Source of the DNA: Phocoena phocoena
Taxonomy: Eukaryota > Chordata > Mammalia > Artiodactyla > Phocoenidae
DNA: 64,000 nt
NCBI RefSeq assembly: GCF_963924675.1
Contig: NW_027077452.1
Span: 1,488,001-1,552,000 of the forward strand
Reading direction: 5' to 3'
This document shows positions 24,459 to 38,433 of the stretch, in pieces; within the stretch, counting starts at the first letter, position 1, and each line of letters begins with the position of its first letter. The notes below the pieces were generated by a model. That model was not told the DNA's origin. It did not search any database and saw only the letters and a list, made by a program, of their open reading frames with translations. The position numbers were made by a program, and so were the translations under genes.

Positions 24459-27345
24459 AGTCAAGTTTACATTCCGTGTATTAGTGATATCTTATGATGT
24501 TTCTTTTTCTGTGTGACGTAGTTCACGTAGAATCACCGTACCTGCATCCACTCACTATGCCGCTACGGGCCTGATGACACAGATTTCATTGCTGAGTGAT
24601 ATTGCATTGCACGTACGTGCCACAACTTCTTTATCCATTTTTTGCTTTCTGGGATATTTACCTGGTACTGTAGACGAGCTTCTTGGGAACACAGCCGTCC
24701 CAAACTTTGGGGTGGCCTTCTGTTTTTGATTTTAATTTCCGTAAGCTCTAGGACCATAAGTGCAATTGCCATAGGCTGTGTTGCTTTGTTTCTTACGTGT
24801 TTCAGGAAACACCATACACTTCTCCAGGGTGGCTGCTGGCAATTTACATCCTGCCAATCAGCATAACAAGGCTCCCTGTTCTCCATATCCTGTCCTACCT
24901 TTCTGGATTTTACACTTTTTTCAGATGGCCCTTTTGCCCGGGGGGCAGTGAGATTTCATTGTAGTGAAGATTTCCTTTACAGGCTTGCTTGGTTGGCCAA
25001 AAAGGGCGTATGCGTTTTTTCCTGAATATATTCAGGAAAAAACGCATACGCCCTTTTTGGCCAAGTGCATCATTGTCGACGTTCTGCCTCTTTTCCTATG
25101 CTTTCAGGGCAATTCCAGTCTATCCCCTGCAATCGTTTTCCTGAAATTCTGCCCCGCTTTCAAGTCCCCTTCGCAGGCTTACTTCAATATATTTTTGGAG
25201 GATAGCTGTCATTTATAACTCTGCAGGTTTGTGAATTACATTGCCCCTGAGCTCCTTTCTTCAACTGGCTTTCTTGTGAGCTGGGCACAAAACCGCAGGA
25301 TTGCTTCAGGCCCTAATCTGTTTCCGGCAGGGCACGCTGATTCTTTGGTTAATTCCTCTTCCTGGTGGGAAATGAGCGTTACATTTGCCCGTGCAGACAC
25401 CTACAGCTAGTCTCTCATTGGTTCTCCCTATTCCTGTTCATCTTGCACAGAAATTGCAAGCTGTGCCAAAGAGGAGGTTAAAGGCACTGACTCTCCAAGC
25501 GGGGAGAGTGTTAGTAAAGCATCTGGAATGGTGAACCCGAGGACCAGGGTACGAAAACTGAGATGCATTTTAAATCGTTTCCCAATCACACGGTGGACGA
25601 TACTCTGGGTTTCCCATGCATGTTTTAGCTGGAGGAAGAATCCCTTGAACCTGGAGAGTTGGGAGCCATGGAATAGGTACCATGCAGTATGACTTCAAAG
25701 GGTCTGCATTTGCTCACCGAAACTCACCAATGCTATCAGCCTGAAGTGTCCAGCCTTATTTCTCAACCAGCTCTGGGTGTAGATGTGGTCAATCACGGTT
25801 GCATCACAAGCCCTGAGTGAATTATTTAAGAATTGCTCTCTATTTCACTGTCTTTGTGTTTTGTTTTTGAAATTTATTTTGATAATGGGATTTATCGGAT
25901 TTTCACTGCTGCGTTTATGCCGCTGTACACACGCTTAATTCTCTTACGGAGACATATAAATCCATGGGTTTTAAGATTCTTCCTAGTCAGGTATATTCCT
26001 AGGCGTTGAATATGTGGTGTTGGGTCCATTTCGTTGAGCAAGGAGTAGGTCTAGTCTGTTACATATTTGGCTTATGGAATGTTATCTGTGCTAATTTCAG
26101 TCTCTGGTTTTATGCAGCACCCCAAGGCACCTTTCCCCATAAGCAAGCACTAGTTTGTTTTCTAAATTTGAGACCCTGTTCTGTTTTGTAATTCAGTACA
26201 TGTGTAGTCAAGTTTGCATTCCGTGTATTAGTGATATCTTATGATGTTTCTTTTTCTGTGTGACGTAGTTCACGTAGAATCACTGTACCTGCATCCACTC
26301 ACTATGCCGCTACGGGCCTGATGACACAGATTTCATTGCTGAGTGATATTGCATTGCACGTACGTGCCACAACTTCTTTATCCATTTTTTGCTTTCTGGG
26401 ATATTTACCTGGTACTGTAGACGAGCTTCTTGGGAACACAGCCGTCCCAAACTTTGGGGTGGCCTTCTGTTTTTGATTTTAATTTCCGTAAGCTCTAGGA
26501 CCATAAGTGCAATTGCCATAGGCTGTGTTGCTTTGTTTCTTACGTGTTTCAGGAAACACCATACACTTCTCCAGGGTGGCTGCTGGCAATTTACATCCTG
26601 CCAATCAGCATAACAAGGCTCCCTGTTCTCCATATCCTGTCCTACCTTTCTGGATTTTACACTTTTTTCAGATGGCCCTTTTGCCCAGGGGGCAGTGAGA
26701 TTTCATTGTAGTGCAGATTTCCTTTACAGGCTTGCTTGGTTGGCCAAAAAGGGCGTATGCGTTTTTTCCTGAATATATTCAGGAAAAAACGCATACGCCC
26801 TTTTTGGCCAAGTGCATCATTGTCGACGTTCTGCCTCTTTTCCTATGCTTTCAGGGCAATTCCAGTCTATCCCCTGCAATCGTTTTCCTGAAATTCTGCC
26901 CCGCTTTCAAGTCCCCTTCGCAGGCTTACTTCAATATATTTTTGGAGGATAGCTGTCATTTATAACTCTGCAGGTTTGTGAATTACATTGCCCCTGAACT
27001 CCTTTCTTCAACTGGCTTTCTTGTGAGCTCGGCACAAAACCGCAGGATTGCTTCAGGCCCTAATCTGTTTCCGGCAGGGCACGCTGATCCTTTGGTTAAT
27101 TCCTCTTCCTGGTGGGAAATGAGCGTTACATTTGCCCGTGCAGACACCTACAGCTAGTCTCTCATTGGTTCTCCCTATTCCTGTTCATCTTGCACAGAAA
27201 TTGCAAGCTGTGCCAAAGAGGAGGTTAAAGGCACTGACTCTCCAAGCGGGGAGAGTGTTAGTAAAGCATCTGGAATGGTGAACCCGAGGACCAGGGTACG
27301 AAAACTGAGATGCATTTTAAATCGTTTCCCAATCACACGGTGGAC
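23790..27345 (+). repeat. Single-unit tandem duplication of monomer 15/16
   Basis: 23790-25598 and 25537-27345 match at one-unit offset, including ggccttctg, aactggctttc, agtttgttttc and cagtacatg. A few single-base differences suggest it is slightly older than the six-unit event. Confidence 0.82.
24459..26205 (+). repeat. Monomer 15, class A (aaactttgg, ggccttctg)
   Basis: An A subtype marked by ggccttctg, agtgcaattgcc and aactggctttc, seen only here and in monomer 16. Private changes: gtgaagattt, gattctttgg and cacaagccc. Palindrome 24993-25064 is perfect. Confidence 0.96.
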
Positions 27346-27952
27346 CATACTGTGGGTTTCCCATGCATGTTTTAGCTGGAGGAAGAATCCCTTGAACCTG
27401 GAGAGTTGGGAGCCATGGAATAGGTACCATGCAGTATGACTTCAAAGGGTCTGCATTTACTAACCGAAACTCACCAATGTTATCAGCCTGAAGTGTCCAG
27501 CCTTATGTCTCAACCAGCTCTGGGTGTAGATGTGTTAAATCCAGGTTGCATCACATGCCCTGAGTGAATTATTTAAGAATTGCTCTCTATTTCACTGTCT
27601 TTGTGTTTTGTTTTTGAAATTTATTTTGATAATGGGATTTATCGGATTTTCACTGCTGCGTTTATGCTGCTGTACACACGCTTAATTCTCTTACGGAGAC
27701 ATATAAATCCATGGGTTTTAAGATTCTTCCTAGTCAGGTATATTCCTAGGCGTTGAATATGTGGTGTTGAGTCCATTTCGTTGAGCAAGGAGTAGGTCTA
27801 GTCTGTTACATATTTGGCTTATGGAATGTTATCTGTGCTAATTTCAGTCTCTGGTTTTATGCAGCACCCCAAGGCACCTTTCCCCATAAGCAAGCACTAG
27901 TTGGTTTTCTAAATTTGAGACCCTGTTCTGTTTTGTAATTCAGTTCATGTGT
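26206..27952 (+). repeat. Monomer 16, class A, near-copy of monomer 15
   Basis: Matches monomer 15 up to 27345 with a handful of differences (tttgcattcc, actgtacc, gcccaggggg, tgaactcc, gagctcgg). It then diverges to ggaccatactgtgg and gtgttaaatccagg. Palindrome 26740-26811 is perfect. Confidence 0.96.
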
Positions 27953-29699
27953 AGTCAAGTTTACATTCCGTGTATTAGTGATATCTTATGATGTTTCTTT
28001 TTCTGTGTGACGTAGTTCACGTAGAATCACCGTACCTGCATCCACTCACTATGCCGCTACGGGCCTGATGACACAGATTTCATTGCTGAGTGATATTGCA
28101 TTGCACGTACGTGCCACAACTTCTTTATCCATTTTTTGCTTTCTGGGATATTTACCTGGTACTGTAGACGAGCTTCTTGGGAACACAGCCGTCCCAAACT
28201 TTGGGGTGGCTGTCTGTTTTTGATTTTAATTTCCGTAAGCTCTAGGACCATAAGTGGAAGTGCCATAGGCTGTGTTGCTTTGTTTCTTACGTGTTTCAGG
28301 AAACACCATACACTTCTCCAGGGTGGCTGCTGGCAATTTACATCCTGCCAATCAGCATAACAAGGCTCCCTGTTCTCCATATCCTGTCCTACCTTTCTGG
28401 ATTTTACACTTTTTTCAGATGGCCCTTTTGCCCGGGGGGCAGTGAGACTTCATTGTAGTGCAGATTTCCTTTACAGGCTTGCTTGGTTGGCCAAAAAGGG
28501 CGTATGCGTTTTTTCCTGAATATATTCAGGAAAAAACGCATACGCCCTTTTTGGCCAAGTGCATCATTGTCGACGTTGTGCCTCTTTTCCTATGCTTTCA
28601 GGGCAATTCCAGTCTACCCCCTGCAATCGTTTTCCTGAAATTCTGCCCCTCTTTCAAGTCCCCTTCGCAGGCTTACTTCAATATACTTTTGGAAGGTAGC
28701 TGTCATTTATAACTCTGCAGGTTTGTGAAATACAGTGCCCCTGAGCTCCTTTCTTCAACTCGCTTTCTTGTGAGCTGGGCTCAAAACTGCAGGATTGCTT
28801 CAGGCACTAATCTGTTTCCAGCAGGGCATGCTGAGCCTTTGGTTAATTCCTCTTCCTGGTGGGAAATGAGCGTTACATTTGCCCGTGCAGACACCTACAG
28901 CTAGTCTCTCATTGGTTCTCCCTATTCCTGTTCATCTTGCACAGAAATTGCAAGCTGTGCCAAACAGGAGGTTAAAGGCACTGACTCTCCAAGCGGGGAG
29001 AGTGTTAGTAAAGCATCTGGAATGGTGAACCCGAGGACCAGGATACGAAAACTGAGATGCATTTTAAATCGTTTCCCAATCACATGGTGGACGATACTCT
29101 GGGTTTCCCATGCATGTTTTAGCTGGAGGAAGAATCCGTTGAACCTGGAGAGTTGGGACCCATGGAATGGGGACCATGCAGTATGACTTCAAAGGGTCTG
29201 CATTTGCTCACCAAAATTCACCAATGCTATCAGCCTGAAGTGTCCAGCCTTATGTCTCAACCAGCTCTGGGTGTAGATGTGGTCAATCACGGTTGCATCA
29301 CATGCCCTGAGTGAATTATTTAAGAATTGCTCCCTATTTCAGGGTCTTTGTGTTTTGGTTTCGAAATTTATTTGGATAATGGGATTTATCGGATTTTCAC
29401 TGCTGCGTTTATGCCGCTGTACACACGCTTAATTCTCTTAAGGAGACATATAAATCCATGGGTTTTAAGATTCTTCCTAGTCAGGTATATTCCTAGGCGT
29501 TGAATATGTGGTGTTGAGTCCATTTCGTTGAGCAAGGAGTAGGTCTTGTCTATTACATATTTGGCTTATGGAAAGTTATCTGTGCTAATTTCAGTCTCTG
29601 GTTTTATGCAGCACCCCAACGCACCTTTCCCCATAAGCAAACACTAGTTGGTTTTCTAAATTTGAGACCCTGTTCTGTTTTGTAATTCAGTTCATGTGT
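27953..29699 (+). repeat. Monomer 17, class A / 3' beta mosaic
   Basis: aaactttgg with cacagcc and agtggaagtgcc, then C-like gagacttc before the palindrome (28487-28558). Private changes: aatccgttg, accaaaattc, atttcagggtc, and loss of the KpnI-type site (ggggacc). It shares cccctcttt with monomer 18. Confidence 0.96.
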
Positions 29700-31446
29700 A
29701 GTCAAGTTTACATTCCGTGTATTAGTGATATCTTATGATGTTTCTTTTTCTGTGTGACGTAGTTCACGTAGAATCACCGTACCTGCATCCACTCACTATG
29801 CCGCTACGGGCCTGATGACACAGATTTCATTGCTGAGTGATATTGCATTGTACGTACGTGCCACAACTTCTTTATCCATTTTTTGCTTTCTGGGATATTT
29901 ACCTGATACTGTAGACGAGCTTCTTGTGAACACAGCCGTCCCAAATATTGGGGTGGCTGTCTGTTTTTGATTTAAACTTCCATAAGCTATAGGACCATAA
30001 GTGGAAGTGCCATAGGCTGTGTTGCTTTATTTCTTACGTGTTTCAGGAAACACCATACACTTCTCCAGGGTGGCTGCTGGCAATTTACATCCTGCCAATC
30101 AGCATAACAAGGCTCCCTGTTCTCCATATCCTGTCCTACCTTTCTGGATTTTACACTTTTTTCAGATGGCCCTTTTGCCCGGGGGGCAGTGAGACTTCAT
30201 TGTAGTGCAGATTTCCTTTACAGGCTTGCTTGGTTGGCCAAAAAGGGCGTATGCGTTTTTTCCTGAATTTATTCAGGAAAAAACGCATACGCCCTTTTTG
30301 GCCAAGTGCATCATTGTCGACGTTGTGCCTCTTTTCCTATGCTTTCAGGGCAATTCCAGTCTACCCCCTGCAATCGTTTTCCTGAAATTCTGCCCCTCTT
30401 TCAAGTCCCCTTCGCAGGCTTACTTCAATATACTTTTGGAAGGTAGCTGTCATTTATAACTCTGCAGGTTTGTGAAATACAGTGCCCCTGAGCTCCTTTC
30501 TTCAACTCGCTTTCTTGTGAGCTGGGAACAAAACCGCAGGATTGCTTCAGGCACTAATCTGTTTCCAGCAGGGCACGCTGAGCCTTTGGTTAATTCCTCT
30601 TCCTGGTGGGAAATGAGCGTTACATTTGCCCGTGCAGACACCTACAGCTAGTCTCTCATTGGTTCTCCCTATTCCTGTTCATCTTGCACAGAAATTGCAA
30701 GCTGTGCCAAAGAGGAGGTTAAAGGCACTGACTCTCCAAGAGGGGAGAGTGTTAGTAAAGCATCTGGAATGGTGAACCCGAGGACCAGGGTACGAAAACT
30801 GAGATGCATTTTAAATCGTTTCCCAATCACACGGTGGACCATACTGTGGGTTTCCCATGCATGTTTTAGCTGGAGGAAGAATCCCTTGAACCTGGAGAGT
30901 TGGGAGCCATGGAATAGGTACCATGCAGTATGACTTCAAAGGGTCTGCATTTGCTCACCGAAACTCACCAATGCTATCAGCCTGAAGTGTCCAGCCTTAT
31001 GTCTCAACCAGCTCTGGGTGTAGATGTGTTAAATCCAGGTTGCATCACATGCCCTGAGTGAATTATTTAAGAATTGCTCTCTATTTCACTGTCTTTGTGT
31101 TTTGTTTTTGAAATTTATTTGGATAATGGGATTTATCGGATTTTCACTGCTGCGTTTCGGCCGCTGTACACACGCTTGATTCTCTTACGGAGACATATAT
31201 ATCCATGGGTTTTAAGATTCTTCCTAGTCAGGTATATTCCTAGGCGTTGAATATGTGGTGTTGGGTCCATTTCGTTGAGCAAGGAGTAGGTCTAGTCTGT
31301 TACATATTTGGCTTATGGAATGTTATCTGTGCTAATTTCAGTCTATGGTTTTATGCAGCACCCCAAGGCACCTTTCCCCATAAGCAAGCACTAGTTGGTT
31401 TTCTAAATTTGAGACCCTGTTCTGTTTTGTAATTCAGTTCATGTGT
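29700..31446 (+). repeat. Monomer 18, class C to A/alpha mosaic
   Basis: Class C up to gagacttc, then a palindrome (30234-30305) with the B-type T apex, then gttgtgcc and cagtgcccctg of A type, then an alpha tail (tttcggccg). From 30398 it begins the left copy of the 10.48-kb duplication. Confidence 0.96.
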
Positions 31447-33192
31447 AGTCAAGTTTACATTCCGTGTATTAGTGATATCGTATGATGTTTCTTTTTCTGT
31501 GTGACGTAGTTCACGTAGAATCACCGTACCTGCATCCACTCACTATGCCGCTACGGGCCTGATGACACAGATTTCATTGCTGAGTGATATTGCATTGTAC
31601 GTACGTGCCACAACTTCTTTATCCATTTTTTGCTTTCTGGGATATTTACCTGATACTGTAGACGAGCTTCTTGTGAACACAGCCGTCCCAAATATTGGGG
31701 TGGCTGTCTGTTTTTGATTTTAATTTCCGTAAGCTCTAGGACCATAAGTGCAATTGCCATAGGCTGTGTTGCTTTGTTTCTTACGTGTTTCAGGAAACAC
31801 CATACACTTCTCCAGGGTGGCTGCTGGCAATTTACATCCTGCCAATCAGCATAACAAGGCTCCCTGTTCTCCATATCCTGTCCTACCTTTCTGGATTTTA
31901 CACTTTTTTCAGATGGCCCTTTTGCCCGGGGGCAGTGAGATTTCATTGTAGTGCAGATTTCCTTTACAGGCTTGCTTGGTTGGCCAAAAAGGGCGTATGC
32001 GTTTTTTCCTGAATTTATTCAGGAAAAAACGCATACGCCCTTTTTGGCCAAGTGCATCATTGTCGATGTTGTGCCTCTTTTCCTATGCTTTCAGGGCAAT
32101 TCCAGTCTACACCCTGCAATCCTTTTCCTGAAATTCTGCCCCGCTTTCAAGTCCCCTTCGCAGGCTTACTTCAATATACTTTTGGAAGGTAGCTGTCATT
32201 TATAACTCTGCAGGTTTGTGAAATACAGTGTCCCTGAGCTCCTTTCTTCAACTCGCTTTCTTGTGAGCTGGGCACAAAACTGCAGGATTGCTTCAGGCCC
32301 TAATCTGTTTCCGGCAGGGCACGCTGAGCCTTTGGTTAATTCCTCTTCCTGGTGGGCAATGAGCGTTACATTTGCCCGTGCAGACACCTATAGCTAGTCT
32401 CTCATTGGTTCTCCCTATTCCTGTTCATCTTGCACAGAAATTGTAAGCTGTGCCAAACAGGAGGTTAAAGGCACTGACTCTCCAAGCGGGGAGAGTGTTA
32501 GTAAAGCATCTGGAATGGTGAACCCGAGGACCAGGGTACGAAAACTGAGATGCATTTTAAATCGTTTCCCAATCACACGTTGGACCATACTGTGGGTTTC
32601 CCATGCATGTTTTAGCTGGAGGAAGAATCCCTTGAACCTGGAGAGTTGGGAGCCATGGAATAGGTACCATGCAGTATGACTTCAAAGGGTCTGCATTTGC
32701 TCACCGAAACTCACCAATGCTATCAGCCTGAAGTGTCCAGCCTTATGTCTCAACCAGCTCTGGGTGTAGATGTGGTCATTCCCGGTTGCATCACATGCCC
32801 TGAGTGAATTATTTAAGAATTGCTCTCTATTTCACTGTCTTTGTGTTTTGTTTTCTAAATTTATTTGGATAATGGGATTTATCGGATTTTCACTGATGCG
32901 TTTCGGCCGCTGTACACACGCTTGATTCTCTTACGGAGACATATATATCCATGGGTTTTAAGATTCTTCCTAGTCAGGTATATTCCTAGGCGTTGAATAT
33001 GTGGTGCTGGGTCCATTTCGTTGAGCAAGGAGTAGGTCTAGTCTGTTACATATTTGGCTTATGGAATGTTATCTGTGCTAATTTCAGTCTCTGGTTTTAT
33101 GCAGCACCCCAAGGCACCTTTCCCCATAAGCAAGCACTAGTTGGTTTTCTAAATTTGAGACCCTGTTCTGTTTTGTAATTCAGTTCATGTGT
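31447..33192 (+). repeat. Monomer 19, class B / 3' alpha, 1,746 bp
   Basis: One base is missing from the G run upstream of the palindrome (cccgggggcag, about 31926-31936). Other markers are atatcgtatg, gtcgatgttg, aatccttttc, ttttctaaat and actgatgcg. Palindrome 31980-32051 has the T apex. Its counterpart is monomer 25. Confidence 0.97.
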
Positions 33193-34939
33193 AGTCAAGT
33201 TTACATTCCGTGTATTAGTGATATCTTATGATGTTTCTTTTTCTGTGTGACGTAGTTCACGTAGAATCACCGTACCTGCATCCACTCACTATGCCGCTAG
33301 GGGCCTGATGACACAGATTTCATTGCTGAGTGATATTGCATTGTACGTACGTGCCACAACTTCTTTATCCATTTTTTGCTTTCTGGGATATTTACCTGAT
33401 ACTGTAGACGAGCTTCTTGTGAACACAGCCGTCCCAAATATTGGGGTGGCTGTCTGTTTTTGATTTTAATTTCCGTAAGCTCTAGGACCATAAGTGCAAT
33501 TGCCATAGGCTGTGTTGCTTTGTTTCTTACGTGTTTCAGGAAACACCATACACTTCTCCAGGGTGGCTGCTGGCAATTTACATCCTGCCAATCAGCATAA
33601 CAAGGCTCCCTGTTCTCCATATCCTGTCCTACCTTTCTGGATTTTACACTTTTTTCAGATGGCCCTTTTGCCCCGGGGGCAGTGAGATTTCATTGTAGTG
33701 CAGATTTCCTTTACAGGCTTGCTTGGTTGGCCAAAAAGGGCGTATGCGTTTTTTCCTGAATTTATTCAGGAAAAAACGCATACGCCCTTTTTGGCCAAGT
33801 GCATCATTGTCGACGTTCTGCCTCTTTTCCTATGCTTTCAGGGCAATTCCAGTCTACACCCTGCAATCGTTTTCCTGAAATTCTGCCCCGCTTTCAAGTC
33901 CCCTTCGCAGGCTTACTTCAATATACTTTTGGAAGGTAGCTGTCATTTATAACTCTGCAGGTTTGTGAAATACAGTGCCCCTGAGCTCCTTTCTTCAACT
34001 CGCTTTCTTGTGAGCTGGGCTCAAAACCGCAGGATTGCTTCAGGCACTAATCTGTTTCCAGCAGGGCACGCTGAGCCTTTGGTTAATTCCTCTTCCTGGT
34101 GGGAAATGAGCGTTACATTTGCCCGTGCAGACACCTACAGCTAGTCTTTCATTGGTTCTCCCTATTTCTGTTCATCTTGCACAGAAATTGCAAGCTGTGC
34201 CAAAGAGGCGGTTAAAGGCACTGACTCTCCAAGCGGGGAGAGTGTTAGTAAAGCATCTGGAATGGTGAACCCGAGGACCAGGATACGAAAACTGAGATGC
34301 ATTTTAAATCGTTTCCCAATCACACGGTGGACGATACTCTGGGTTTCCCATGCATGTTTTAGCTGGAGGAAGAATCCCTTGAACCTGGAGAGTTGGGACC
34401 CATGGAATGGGTACCATGCAGTATGACTTCAAAGGGTCTGCATTTGCTCACCGAAACTCACCAATGCTATCAGCCTGAAGTGTCCAGCCTTATGTCTCAA
34501 CCAGCTCTGGGTGTAGATGTGGTCAATCACGGTTGCATCACATGCCCTGAGTGAATTATTTAAGAATTGCTCCCTATTTCACTGTCTTTGTGTTATGGTT
34601 TCGAAATTTATTTGGATAATGGGATTTATCGGATTTTCACTGCTGCGTTTATGCCGCTGTACACACGCTTAATTCTCTTACGGAGACATATAAATCCATG
34701 GGTTTTAAGATTCTTCCTAGTCAGGTATATTCCTAGGCGTTGAATATGTGGTGTTGAGTCCATTTCGTTGAGCAAGGAGTAGGTCTTGTCTATTACATAT
34801 TTGGCTTATGGAAAGTTATCTGTGCTAATTTCAGTCTCTGGTTTTATGCAGCACCCCAACGCACCTTTCCACATAAGCAAGCACTAGTTGGTTTTCTAAA
34901 TTTGAGACCCTGTTCTGTTTTGTAATTCAGTTCATGTGT
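33193..34939 (+). repeat. Monomer 20, class B / 3' beta
   Basis: Marked by gctaggggcc, gccccgggggcag, tgttatggtttcg and ttccacataag. Palindrome 33727-33798 has the T apex. Its counterpart is monomer 26; monomer 32 is a further relative. Confidence 0.97.
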
Positions 34940-36686
34940 AGTCAAGTTTACATTCCGTGTATTAGTGATATCTTATGATGTTTCTTTTTCTGTGTGACGT
35001 AGTTCACGTAGAATCACCGTACCTGCATCCACTCACTATGCCGCTACGGGCCTGATGACACAGATTTCATTGCTGAGTGATATTGCATTGCACGTACGTG
35101 CCACAACTTCTTTATCCATTTTTTGCTTTCTGGGATATTTACCTGGTACTGTAGACGAGTTTCTTGGGAACACGGCCGTCCCAAACTTTGGGGTGGCTGT
35201 CTGTTTTTGATTTTAATTTCCGTAAGCTCTAGGACCATAAGTGGAAGTGCCATAGGCTATGTTGCTTTGTTTCTTACGTGTTTCAGGAAACACCATACAC
35301 TTCTCCAGGGTGGCTGCTGGCAATTTACATCCTGCCAATCAGCATAACAAGGCTCCCTGTTCTCCATATCCTGTCCTACCTTTCTGGATTTTACACTTTA
35401 TTCAGATGGCCCTTTTGCCCCAGGGGCAGTGAGATTTCATTGTAGTGCAGATTTCCTTTACAGGCTTGCTTGGTTGGCCAAAAAGGGCGTATGCGTTTTT
35501 TCCTGAATATATTCAGGAAAAAACGCATACGCCCTTTTTGGCCAAGTGCATCATTGTCGACGTTGTGCCTCTTTTCCTATGCTTTCAGGGCAATTCCAGT
35601 CTACCCCCTGCAATCGTTTTCCTGAAATTCTGCCCCGCTTTCAAGTCCCCTTCGCAGGCTTACTTCAATATACTTTTGGAAGGTAGCTGTCATTTATAAC
35701 TCTGCAGGTTTGTGAAATACAGTGCCCCTGAGCTCCTTTCTTCAACTCGCTTTCTTGTGAGCTGGGCACAAAACTGCAGGATTGCTTCAGGCCCTAATCT
35801 GTTTCCGGCAGGGCACGCTGAGCCTTTGGTTAATTCCTCTTCCTGGTGGGAAATGAGCGTTACATTTGCCCGTGCAGACACCTACAGCTAGTCTCTCATT
35901 GGTTCACCCTATTCCTGTTTCTCTTGCACAGAAATTGCAAGCTGTGCCAAAGAGGAGGTTAAAGGCACTGACTCTACAAGCGGGGAGAGTGTTAGTAAAG
36001 CATCTGGAATGGTGAACCCGAGGACCAGGATACGAAAACTGAGATGCATTTTAAATCGTTTCCCAATCACACGGTGGACGATACTCTGGGTTTCCCATGC
36101 ATGTTTTAGCTGGAGGAAGAATCCCTTGAACCTGGAGAATTGGGACCCATGGAATGGGTACCATGCAGTATGACTTCAAAGGGTCTGCATTTGCTCACCG
36201 AAACTCACCAATGCTATCAGCCTGAAGTGTCCAGCCTTATGTCTCAACCAGCTCTGGGTGTAGATGTGGTCAATCACGGTTGCATCACATGCCCTGAGTG
36301 AATTATTTAAGAATTGCTCTCTATTTCACTGTCTTTGTGTTTTGTTTTCGAAATTTATTTGGATAATGGGATTTATCGGATTTTCACTGCTGCGTTTCGG
36401 CCGCTGTACACACGCTTGATTCTCTTACGGAGACATATATATCCATGGGTTTTAAGATTCTTCCTAGTCAGGTATATTCCTAGGCGTTGAATATGTGGTG
36501 TTGGGTCCATTTCGTTGAGCAAGGAGTAGGTCTAGTCTGTTACATATTTGGCTTATGGAATGTTATCTGTGCTAATTTCAGTCTCTGGTTTTATGCAGCA
36601 CCCCAAGGCACCTTTCCCCATAAGCAAGCACTAGTTGGTTTTCTAAATTTGAGACCCTGTTCTGTTTTGTAATTCAGTTCATGTGT
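34940..36686 (+). repeat. Monomer 21, class A (A2) / 3' alpha-like
   Basis: A2 with gagtttcttggg, aggctatgttg, ggttcaccc, gactctacaag and ggagaattggg. Palindrome 35474-35545 is perfect. Its counterpart is monomer 27. Confidence 0.97.
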
Positions 36687-38433
36687 AGTCAAGTTTACAT
36701 TCCGTGTATTAGTGATATCTTATGATGTTTCTTTTTCTATGTGACGTAGTTCACGTAGAATCACGGTACCTGCATCCACTCACTATGCCGCTACGGGCCT
36801 GATGACACAGATTTCATTGCTGAGTGATATTGCATTGTACGTACGTGCCACAACTTCTTTATCCATTTTTTGCTTTCTGGGATATTTACCTGATACTGTA
36901 GACGAGCTTCTTGTGAACACAGCCGTCCCAAATATTGGGGTGGCTGTCTGTTTTTGATTTTAATTTCCGTAAGCTCTAGGACCATAAGTGCAATTGCCAT
37001 AGGCTGTGTTGCTTTGTTTCTTACGTGTTTCAGGAAACACCATACACTTCTCCAGGGTGGCTGCTGGCAATTTACATCCTGCCAATCAGCATAACAAGGC
37101 TCCCAGTTCTCCATATCCTTTCCTACCTTTCTAGATTTTACACTTTTTTCAGATGGCCCTTTTGCCCGGGGGGCAGTGAGATTTCATTGTAGTGCAGATT
37201 TCCTTTACAGGCTTGCTTGGTTGGCCAAAAAGGGCGTATGCGTTTTTTCCTGAATTTATTCAGGAAAAAACGCATACGCCCTTTTTGGCCAAGTGCATCA
37301 TTGTCGATGTTGTGCCTCTTTTCCTATGCTTTCAGGGCAATTCCAGTCTACACCCTGCAATCGTTTTCCTGAAATTCTGCGCCGCTTTCAAGTCCCCTTC
37401 GCAGGCTTACTTCAATATACTTTTGGAAGGTAGCTGTCATTTATAACTCTGCAGGTTTGTGAAATACAGTGCCCCTGAGCTCCTTTCTTCAACTCGCTTT
37501 CTTGTGAGCTGGGCTCAAAACCGCAGGATTGCTTCAGGCACTAATCTGTTTCCAGCAGGGCACGCTGAGCCTTTGGTTAATTCCTCTTCCTGGTGGGAAA
37601 TGAGCGTTACATTTGCCCGTGCAGACACCTACAGCTAGTCTCTCATTGGTTCTCCCTATTTCTGTTCATCTTGCACAGAAATTGCAAGCTGTGCCAAAGA
37701 GGCGGTTAAAGGCACTGACTCTCCAAGCGGGGAGAGTGTTAGTAAAGCATCTTGAATGGTGAACCCGAGAACCAGGATACGAAAACTGAGATGCATTTTA
37801 AATCGTTTCCCAATCACACGGTGGACGATACTCTGGGTTTCCCATGCATGTTTTAGCTGGAGGAAGAATCCCTTGAACCTGGAGAGTTGGGACCCATGGA
37901 ATGGGTACCATGCAGTATGACTTCAAAGGGTCTGCATTTGCTCACCGAAACTCACCAATGCTATCAGCCTGAAGTGTCCAGCCTTATGTCTCAACCAGCT
38001 CTGGGTGTAGATGTGGTCAATCACGGTTGCATCACATGCCCTGAGTGAATTATTTAAGAATTGCTCCCTATTTCACTGTCTTTGTGTTTTGGTTTCGAAA
38101 TTTATTTGGATAATGGGATTTATCGGATTTTCACTGCTGCGTTTATGCCGCTGTACACACGCTTAATTCTCTTAAGGAGACATATAAATCCATGGGTTTT
38201 AAGATTCTTCCTAGTCAGGTATATTCCTAGGCGTTGAATATGTGGTGTTGAGTCCATTTCGTTGAGCAAGGAGTAGGTCTTGTCTATTACATATTTGGCT
38301 TATGGAAAGTTATCTGTGCTAATTTCAGTCTCTGGTTTTATGCAGCACCCCAACGCACCTTTCCCCATAAGCAAGCACTAGTTGGTTTTCTAAATTTGAG
38401 ACCCTGTTCTGTTTTGTAATTCAGTTCATGTGT
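36687..38433 (+). repeat. Monomer 22, class B / 3' beta
   Basis: Marked by tctatgtgacg, atcacggtacc, ctcccagttc, tctagatttt and catcttgaatgg. Shares gcgccgcttt with monomer 5. Palindrome 37221-37292 has the T apex. Its counterpart is monomer 28. Confidence 0.97.

Noticed and set aside
31551..31946. A 131-codon - strand frame in monomers 19 and 25
   Set aside because: Created by the one-base deletion in the G run and duplicated with the 10.48-kb block.
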